DNA of 64,000 nucleotides from Szabonella alba (GTDB lineage: Bacteria; Pseudomonadota; Alphaproteobacteria; Rhodobacterales; Rhodobacteraceae): assembly GCF_016765775.1 (NCBI RefSeq), contig NZ_JAESVN010000003.1, positions 124,001 to 188,000 of the forward strand. Direction: 5' to 3'. Shown here in pieces: positions 55,590 to 61,209 of this stretch. The position numbers and the translations under genes were made by a program. A model generated the notes under the pieces. It saw only the letters and a program-made list of their open reading frames with translations, made no database searches and was not told the DNA's origin. The stretch's first letter is position 1. Each line of letters starts with the position of its first letter.

Positions 55590-57272
55590 ATGGCACGTCA
55601 ATCGACCACTCCCGTTTCCTTCAACCGCACCGTCCGCCCGGATGAATGCGTTCTCATGTCCTCCGGTCGCGCTGGCAAGGTCCAGCCTGTCGGTTATATC
55701 CCGCTCTTTCCGGGCGACTCCGCGTCCGGTCGCTGCGGCATCGACATTCAACTCAAAGAGATGCCCAAGCCCCTCCTGAACGGCGTTTTCGCGAATGTTC
55801 AGGCATGGTTCGTCCCCAAATCGGCCTTCCCGCAATTCGCTGGCCGTGATGAACTCATGCACGCTATGACCGGCGAAACGATTAAGGCCCTTGGTGCTGC
55901 TGATCGCACTCCCCCCGGTTACTTCACCTATGGGTCCGCCGGTCCCGGCTTCGGCACTCATGAATTCAACAGGGCTCTTGGCCTTCATGCCAATAACCTT
56001 GAAACCTTCAACCACGATCTGCACGACGCGTTCACGTTGGTGTACAATTTCCGTCTTGCAGCGCACTCGTCGCGCCTGACGCGGCGTCCATACTATACCG
56101 AAGCCGCCGCTGAGGCGATGTCCCTCCCCCGCGCCTTCTGGCCGTCCTCTCGCCTCTCCAATATCGTTCCCGACTATGAACGCGCTCTTGTTCTCGGCTC
56201 GTTCGATCTCGACGTGGCTGCCGGGTCTCTTGAACTGACCGGCGATCTTTTGCGCACGGTCACCGTCAAGCCCGGCGCTGCCGGTCGCGTCGGGTCCGTC
56301 AGACGCAAGGATACCGGGGCCGTCGCTGTTGACGGACCTATTCACTCAGTGTCCGGAAGCATGTCTGTGAGCGGCACCCCGGCGATTTACTACGATCCGC
56401 AGGGCGGTCTTCAAGTCGATATGGCGGGCCTCATGATCGAAAACACCGGCGGTGCCGGTATTCCGGTCACCCTTGCCGATATCGACAAGGCCCGCACCAC
56501 ACAGGCATTCGCCAAGCTGCGCACCGCCTATGCGGGCAATGATGCCACCGGCTTTGACAATGACGACACCATTGTCGCCCTTCTGATGCAGGGCATTTCC
56601 GTGCCTCAAGATCAGTTCAAGCGGCCTTGGCTGCTCGATAGCAAACGCGTGCCGGTCGGCTTTGTCGAACGGCACGCTACCGACGGCGCTAATCTTGACG
56701 CCTCGGTCACTCTTGGCCGCGCTTCCGCCTCCCTGACCCTCAACGTCCCGCAACAGGACGTTGGCGGTATGATCATCATTACTGTCGAAGTGCTTCCTGA
56801 GCGTATCGACGAGCGCATGACTGATGAATATCTGCGCTGCTTTAGGTTCGATCATCTTCCCAACGCTCTGCGTGACGTCCAGCGCGTTGAACCGGTCGAT
56901 CTGGTTCAAAATCGTCGGATCGACAGCAAACACAGCACCCCTGCCGGTCTTTATGGCTATGAACCCATGAATTACAAATGGAGGCGGAATTTCACCCGCC
57001 TTGGCGGGGATTTCTATATGGACACCCCCGGAGGCGGCTGGACTGAAAACCGGTCGAATATCTGGCAGACCGAATTGGTCAATCCGACTTTCTCCGACAG
57101 CCATTACCTTGCCCCGGCCGACTTCCCGCACGAGGTCTTTTCGGACCCCGAGGGCGACGCCTTCGAAGTCGTCTACCGCCACTCGGTGTCCATCGCTGGT
57201 CTGACCCAGATGGGCGACATTCTGGCGGAAAACAATGACGATTATGAAGCGGTCCAAGAGGCCGGTGAATAA
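55590..57272 (+). CDS. major capsid protein VP1 (phiX174 F-like)
   Basis: The 560-aa jelly-roll capsid protein begins MARQSTTPVSFNRTVRPDEC. It shows microvirus features: a G/S-rich start for low-acid interactions, VQAWFVPKSAFPQF near residue 70, LPRAFWPSSRLSNIVPDYER, and a C-terminal block with DTPGGGWTENRSNIWQTELV and DFPHEVFSDPEGDAFEVVYRHS. The length matches gokushovirus-type VP1. AAAGGA lies 7 bases before the ATG. Confidence 0.9.
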   Translation: MARQSTTPVSFNRTVRPDECVLMSSGRAGKVQPVGYIPLFPGDSASGRCGIDIQLKEMPKPLLNGVFANVQAWFVPKSAFPQFAGRDELMHAMTGETIKALGAADRTPPGYFTYGSAGPGFGTHEFNRALGLHANNLETFNHDLHDAFTLVYNFRLAAHSSRLTRRPYYTEAAAEAMSLPRAFWPSSRLSNIVPDYERALVLGSFDLDVAAGSLELTGDLLRTVTVKPGAAGRVGSVRRKDTGAVAVDGPIHSVSGSMSVSGTPAIYYDPQGGLQVDMAGLMIENTGGAGIPVTLADIDKARTTQAFAKLRTAYAGNDATGFDNDDTIVALLMQGISVPQDQFKRPWLLDSKRVPVGFVERHATDGANLDASVTLGRASASLTLNVPQQDVGGMIIITVEVLPERIDERMTDEYLRCFRFDHLPNALRDVQRVEPVDLVQNRRIDSKHSTPAGLYGYEPMNYKWRRNFTRLGGDFYMDTPGGGWTENRSNIWQTELVNPTFSDSHYLAPADFPHEVFSDPEGDAFEVVYRHSVSIAGLTQMGDILAENNDDYEAVQEAGE

Positions 57273-57280
57273 TTCGTCTG

Positions 57281-57326
57281 TGCATAATCGTTAGCCAGGC
57301 CTCAACCTGGCTAACAAAAATGCACC
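57281..57326. repeat. nested stem-loop downstream of the capsid gene
   Basis: GTTAGCCAGG (57291-57300) pairs with CCTGGCTAAC (57307-57316) over a 6-base loop. This is flanked by an outer pair GTGCAT (57281-57286) and ATGCAC (57321-57326). On ssDNA it would fold strongly. It may be a transcript terminator/stabiliser or a packaging or origin structure. Confidence 0.6.
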
Positions 57327-57358
57327 ATCCTTGAAACAATCTTTCAAAAGGCAGTCCG

Positions 57359-57841
57359 ATGAAATTTAATCCTCTCAACTGGTCTGAGGTCAAACCCAAT
57401 GAAAAAATCGAAACCGGCAAGGGCATCCTGCGGCTGCGGGCATCGCAAACCGCCGCCCTCTACATCGAAGCCCAAGGCGTCGAAGCCCTATACGGCCTCG
57501 GGGCGGACTTCGACGTCGAAGTATCGGAAGCGGTAGCTTTCCGCGTCGATGCCCCCAAGGGCACCCGCGTGTTTCACTATCGCCCGGGCAATACCTCTTT
57601 CGAGCCTACGGGCGAGGTCTATACCAATATTGACCGTATGCCCGACGAAAGCGGCACCCTTGCCGAAGTTCTTCGGGCGCGTCGCGTCTTCGAACTCGAA
57701 CAACGCGCCATGCTGCGGGAAATGCGGGCTGAGACCGCGAAGCAATTGAAGCTGCTCAAGGCTCAAAACAAGGCCTCCCTTGTCGAGCCTTCGCCCGCTC
57801 CTGCGCCCGCTGATCCCCCTGCCCCGGATCCCGAAGAATGA
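57359..57841 (+). CDS. phage hypothetical protein (160 aa)
   Basis: I do not recognise this 160-aa protein. The first ~95 residues look beta-rich (GKGILRLRASQTAALYIEAQ, FRVDAPKGTRVFHY), compatible with a small jelly-roll or spike-like domain. Residues ~105-140 form a probable coiled coil (VLRARRVFELEQRAMLREMR), and the tail is Pro/Ala-rich (PSPAPAPADPPAPDPEE). The place after VP1 would suit a decoration or spike protein. AAAGG precedes the ATG. The stop overlaps the peptidase start by 4 bases. Confidence 0.6.
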   Translation: MKFNPLNWSEVKPNEKIETGKGILRLRASQTAALYIEAQGVEALYGLGADFDVEVSEAVAFRVDAPKGTRVFHYRPGNTSFEPTGEVYTNIDRMPDESGTLAEVLRARRVFELEQRAMLREMRAETAKQLKLLKAQNKASLVEPSPAPAPADPPAPDPEE

Positions 57842-58530
57842 GGCCGGGGCAAACCGTAAAGCGGTGGTTTCAAGACTTCCAGAGGGGCCTTCTTGGCCCC
57901 TCCCGTCTCCACGCCACCGCGCGCAATGAACTCGGCCAAGCTGAGCTTGGCCGGTTCGAAGATCAGTTCTTCGCCGGGGAATTGCCTGAGCCTTCCGCGT
58001 GGGTCGCTCCCCAACGCCTTCAGGCCCCCGGTTTCTTCCTCACTGATCGTCAACTGACCCAATGGGATCGCGCTGACTGGCAGCAAACTGACCGGCGTCT
58101 TATGCGCTGGTCGGCACTCTTTCAAGAGGCTGCCCGCAAGCGCGGCATCCCTCTCTACGTTCACTCGGCGTTCCGCACGGAAGCCGAACAAAATCAACTT
58201 ATGGCGCGCAAGGTGACGCGCGCGCCCTACCCTACCTCTGCGCACAACGTGGGCGAAGCAGTGGACATCGTCCACGGCGTCTATCATTGGACTATGACAA
58301 AACAGGAATGGGCCATGCTCCACGTGCTCGGGCGTCTCTGCCTCGACAAGATCAATGCCCCTCTCAACAAAGATCAGAAACTGCATCTGACATGGGGCGG
58401 CGATTTCAAGAGCCTTTTTGATCCTGCGCACTGGGAAATCACCGACTATCGCGACCGCATCGAGCGGTTGCCTGTCGGTCCTCCCTTACGTCTCACTCCT
58501 CGCGCAATTCTGCGCGATACAAAACTCTAA
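57838..58530 (+). CDS. phage murein peptidase, M15 (VanY/endolysin-like) family
   Basis: This 230-aa protein has an N-terminal ~85-residue unknown region and a C-terminal M15-type zinc peptidase domain. IPLYVHSAFRTEAEQNQLMA leads to the zinc site SAHNVGEAVDIVHG (His and Asp ligands) near residue 138, and the third ligand is in DPAHWEI near residue 205. Such enzymes cut peptide cross-bridges of peptidoglycan. There is no signal peptide, so a holin-like partner or virion attachment would be needed for access to the wall. Classical microviruses such as phiX174 lack such a gene. Confidence 0.82.
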   Translation: MRPGQTVKRWFQDFQRGLLGPSRLHATARNELGQAELGRFEDQFFAGELPEPSAWVAPQRLQAPGFFLTDRQLTQWDRADWQQTDRRLMRWSALFQEAARKRGIPLYVHSAFRTEAEQNQLMARKVTRAPYPTSAHNVGEAVDIVHGVYHWTMTKQEWAMLHVLGRLCLDKINAPLNKDQKLHLTWGGDFKSLFDPAHWEITDYRDRIERLPVGPPLRLTPRAILRDTKL

Positions 58531-58622
58531 GGACGACCAAAAAAACAAGGCTAGTTAGCACTTCTGTTCGCTCTGCGCGCGCTAGCCCTATTGTTGTGTC
58601 GGACTAACCTCTTTGGGGGTTT

Positions 58623-58676
58623 AAGGGGGCTTGCCCCCTTGCGCCCCCGCCGAAATCTCTGATTTCGCGGGGGCGC
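58623..58676. repeat. two strong hairpins upstream of the phage replication gene
   Basis: AAGGGGGC pairs with GCCCCCTT (58623-58640). Directly after it a long stem joins GCGCCCCCGC plus GAAAT (58641-58656, one bulged C) with ATTTC plus GCGGGGGCGC (58662-58676) over a 5-base loop. In the 204-base gap between peptidase and Rep, these may be a terminator, or an ssDNA complementary-strand or packaging signal. Confidence 0.65.
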
Positions 58677-58734
58677 GCACGTATAGCTTGATGAGTATAT
58701 CCTTCTAGTGACACCGAACCGAACGGGGCCGAAA

Positions 58735-59763
58735 ATGTGCATATCTCCATCCTTCATCTGGATACAACGCGGCCCGGAATGGGAACAAATGCCAGTGCCA
58801 TGCAAACAATGCTGGCGCTGCAATAAAAACCGGGTGGATGGTTATGTCGGTCGCGCAATGGCTGAGGCTAATACCTCCTCCGTTTGCTGCACTCTGACCC
58901 TGACATACGCTCCCCGGTCTGATCTCGCGGACAAAATCCTACATCCGCGCCATTTCCAGCTTTTCATGAAGCAACTTCGTCGTTCGGGTCACAAAGTAAG
59001 GTATCTCGTCGCTGGCGAATATGGTGATCTTAAGGGCCGTGCCCATTTCCACGCTATTCTGTTCTTTAGCCACCTTGAGCCTTTGGGCGAAAGGGGCGTG
59101 GTGCCTCGATACAAAGACGACTACCCCGAGGGTATCACCCAGGATGATGCCCCGTTCTGTCGAGAGATACCGCAAGAGCGAATGGTTCACATTCGCGAAT
59201 GGCCGCATGGCCATATCAAAGCGGACTGGTCTGCCTCCCAAAAATCCATCCGCTACGTCTGCAAATATATCCTTGCTGACGACAAAAACACTGCTTGGTT
59301 TTCCCTCTCTAAAAAACCCGCAATTGGGGCAGAATGGTTTGCCCGCAAAGCTGAGAAGGCAAAAGAACTGGGCGTCCTGCCCTCGTCCTTCAATTATCTG
59401 CCCCCCGGCGCTGATCGTCAGCGCCCCTACTACATGACCGGCGCAACCCGCCGGGATTATCTCAATGCGATCACGCAAGATTCTGCTGATCGCTCTAAAA
59501 TGAATGAATGGGTTCGAAACACATTCGACAAATTCGCCCTTCAACGGGCTAAGGATGGGGCGTTTTATCCGCCCACCGATCAATTCCTCGAATACATAAA
59601 AGAGGAAATAGACCGGTTTCGCCCATCTGAAAAAGATGTGCTTAGTAAAATCCTGATTGAAGACTATTATGACGAGGACTGGCATCTAGCCGGTATCGTC
59701 AACTTAAAAATGCACTTTCTTGGATATGAAAGGACACAAGATGGCTTCAAGAAAAAAACCTGA
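58735..59763 (+). CDS. phage replication initiator VP4/A (HUH rolling-circle endonuclease)
   Basis: The 342-aa protein nicks the replicative form to start rolling-circle replication. It begins MCISPSFIWIQRGPEWEQMP and has the microvirus N-terminal cysteine block PCKQCWRCNKNR. Motif 1 (CTLTLTYAP) is followed by the HUH motif in RAHFHAILFF near residue 110 and the catalytic tyrosine region SIRYVCKYILADD near residue 180. The ATG at 58735 is preferred over an in-frame GTG at 58708. The end of the gene overlaps the next ORF. Confidence 0.9.
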   Translation: MCISPSFIWIQRGPEWEQMPVPCKQCWRCNKNRVDGYVGRAMAEANTSSVCCTLTLTYAPRSDLADKILHPRHFQLFMKQLRRSGHKVRYLVAGEYGDLKGRAHFHAILFFSHLEPLGERGVVPRYKDDYPEGITQDDAPFCREIPQERMVHIREWPHGHIKADWSASQKSIRYVCKYILADDKNTAWFSLSKKPAIGAEWFARKAEKAKELGVLPSSFNYLPPGADRQRPYYMTGATRRDYLNAITQDSADRSKMNEWVRNTFDKFALQRAKDGAFYPPTDQFLEYIKEEIDRFRPSEKDVLSKILIEDYYDEDWHLAGIVNLKMHFLGYERTQDGFKKKT

Positions 59764-60112
59764 CCGGCCTTCAAAGGCTCCGGCTCCCTCCTCTCGTCGC
59801 GTTACGCTGGCTCCTTCCGGCGTTTCCCGCGACACGATGCGTGTATCGAGAGCGCAGCAAATCCTTTCTGCGCAACTTCCCACGCTCGTTCACTCTGGCG
59901 GTCGGCGTCCAGCCTCCGCGAAGCGGACCGCCCCCCTTACCACGATCAGCCAGGGCGAAGTGCAACGTAGCCCTAGCGTGTCTAAGCGCCCTCCGGCGCG
60001 GGACTCGCGGCAGCTCGATCTGAAACCCGCGCGGCCTGAGGCTTGCAAGACTCGGCCCGCCTCGTCTCGGGGTTCTGGCGGCTCCCGGCCTTTCGTGCCA
60101 TGGTGCCGATAA
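59741..60112 (+). CDS. phage basic, low-complexity protein (123 aa)
   Basis: This frame overlaps the Rep end and encodes MASRKKPDRPSKAPAPSSRR followed by Arg/Ser/Pro-rich sequence throughout, ending SRPFVPWCR. AAAGGA precedes the ATG at 59741 (an in-frame ATG lies five codons upstream). Its strong positive charge fits a DNA-binding role like the phiX174 J packaging protein, although it is much longer. Function is unproven. Confidence 0.6.
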   Translation: MASRKKPDRPSKAPAPSSRRVTLAPSGVSRDTMRVSRAQQILSAQLPTLVHSGGRRPASAKRTAPLTTISQGEVQRSPSVSKRPPARDSRQLDLKPARPEACKTRPASSRGSGGSRPFVPWCR

Positions 60113-60315
60113 GCCGCAGGACCGGCCCGCCGCTCCAATCATAGGGGGCTGTAGGTGGGCCGGTCCTGCTCCCGCTATGCGGGAAAACTTGCCCATAACG
60201 AACATTGTCCAGTTCGTGAGGTTTGTTACAGGTCGGTATACCTCATGCGGTGCTTCCCTTCCGCTCCGATCGCAAACCCTGCCGCCCTCCCCTAAACGTG
60301 GTAACCCGGCAACAC
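60113..60315. other. phage non-coding region with a 13-bp perfect stem-loop
   Basis: No gene is seen. GCAGGACCGGCCC (60116-60128) pairs perfectly with GGGCCGGTCCTGC (60157-60169) around a 28-base loop. A small hairpin CCCGC/GCGGG follows at 60171-60183, and AACGAA/TTCGT come further on. In the circular phage this region adjoins the att site and the first gene. It is the best candidate for an origin, packaging signal or main promoter. Confidence 0.6.
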
Positions 60316-60343
60316 ATTTTACAATTTATTGATTATCGGATTA
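60316..60343. other. attR, dif-like XerCD site (right phage boundary)
   Basis: The arms are ATTTTACAATT (60316-60326), core TATTGA (60327-60332) and TTATCGGATTA (60333-60343). The core is identical to attL. The inner (left) arm departs from the attL arm by several bases, as expected if it comes from the phage, while the outer arm should be host. Confidence 0.8.
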
Positions 60344-60413
60344 TTGGAGCGCCCTGAACCGGCACCCTGCCACCATATGCCAGCGGCGTTTTCACCTGCT
60401 GCCCCATATGCTT

Positions 60414-60450
60414 ATGACCGGGGGGCGCAACCGTTGCGCCCCCCGGTCAT
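60414..60450. terminator. long perfect hairpin downstream of the SDR gene
   Basis: A 17-bp perfect inverted repeat (from ATGACCGGGGGGCGCAA to its complement) with a 3-base loop lies 13 bases after the stop of the minus-strand SDR gene. It probably terminates the pepN-SDR transcript. It is host sequence, outside attR. Confidence 0.7.
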
Positions 60451-60462
60451 GGCATGCGGTTT

Positions 60463-61209
60463 TCAGCGCCCGCCCGAAACATCCAGCGTCGTGCCGGTGA
60501 TATAGCTGGCCCGGTCCGAGATCAGGAAGACGATGGATTCGCCCAGTTCCTCGGGCGTGCCGGGCCGGGCCATCGGGATCAGATGCTGCAGCCGTTCGGC
60601 CCGGTCGGGCTGACCGCCGCGCGCATGGATGCCGGTATCGGTGATGCCGGGCCGCAGGGCAACGACGCGGATGCCCTGCTGGGCAACCTCATTCGACAGA
60701 CCCTTGTTGAAGCTGTCCATCGCGCCCTTAGCGGCGGCGTAATCGACATATTCATTGGCGCTGCCCATGCGGGCGGCAATCGAGGTGACATTGACGATCA
60801 CGCCGCCTGCCCCGCCGCGCGCTGTCGACATGCGCCGCACGGCCTCGGCCGCGGCCAGCATCGGGGAAATCGTATTGATCGCGAAGGTGCGGTTCAGCCG
60901 TTCCAGATCAATCTCTTCGACCCGCGCGGGCATGTCCACGGTTCCCGCATTGTTGACCAGCGCGTCAAGGCGCGGAAAAGCTGCGTCGAAGGCCGCAAAC
61001 AGCCCCGCAACTGCCTCGGGATCCGACAGGTCGGCCTGCAGCAGCGCAGTGGTGGCGCCCAATTGCTCACAGGCTTTGGCGGTCAGTTCCGCGCCTTCGC
61101 GGTCGGCGCGGTAGTGAACCGCCACGTCCCAGCCGTCGCGGGCAGCCAGCCGAGCCGTTGCCGCCCCGATCCCTGTCGAGGCCCCTGTTACCAGAACTGT
61201 CTTACGCAT
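60463..61209 (-). CDS. short-chain dehydrogenase/reductase (FabG-like)
   Basis: The 248-aa SDR oxidoreductase has the cofactor motif VLVTGASTGIGAATARLA, NNAG (ALVNNAGTVD), the catalytic Ser-Tyr-Lys (VNVTSIAARMG, then YVDYAAAKG) and a typical C-terminal ITGTTLDVSGGR. The substrate is unknown. It overlaps the end of pepN by 8 bases and is probably co-transcribed with it. It is the first host gene right of the phage. Confidence 0.88.
   Translation of the reverse strand: MRKTVLVTGASTGIGAATARLAARDGWDVAVHYRADREGAELTAKACEQLGATTALLQADLSDPEAVAGLFAAFDAAFPRLDALVNNAGTVDMPARVEEIDLERLNRTFAINTISPMLAAAEAVRRMSTARGGAGGVIVNVTSIAARMGSANEYVDYAAAKGAMDSFNKGLSNEVAQQGIRVVALRPGITDTGIHARGGQPDRAERLQHLIPMARPGTPEELGESIVFLISDRASYITGTTLDVSGGR

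Larger units (their letters stand above)
54134..60343 (+). mobile_element. integrated Microviridae (ssDNA phage) prophage, 6,182 bp, at a dif-like site
   Basis: A complete microvirus genome lies between sulP and an SDR gene: VP2 pilot, VP1 capsid, HUH replication protein, M15 peptidase and small genes, all on the + strand with overlapping or tightly packed frames. There is no integrase or transposase. It is bounded by 28-bp dif-like sites 6,182 bases apart, implying use of the host XerC/XerD recombinases, as described for gokushovirus and alpavirus prophages. Sequence composition differs from the host (more T- and A-ending codons such as GCT, CTT, GGT). All recognisable genes look intact, so the element may be inducible. 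The subfamily cannot be fixed from reading alone; the peptidase gene and host suggest the alphaproteobacterial microvirus groups. Confidence 0.93.

Noticed and set aside
59021-59437. 138-codon frame inside the phage replication gene as a second overlapping gene
   Set aside because: No good ribosome binding site, and the sequence looks like a shifted reading of Rep. Unlike the VP2-embedded ORF it has no coherent membrane helix design.
54134-60343. Interpretation of the insert as a plasmid, ICE or IS element
   Set aside because: VP1, VP2 and an HUH Rep with microvirus motifs are present. There is no transposase, integrase, partition or conjugation gene.
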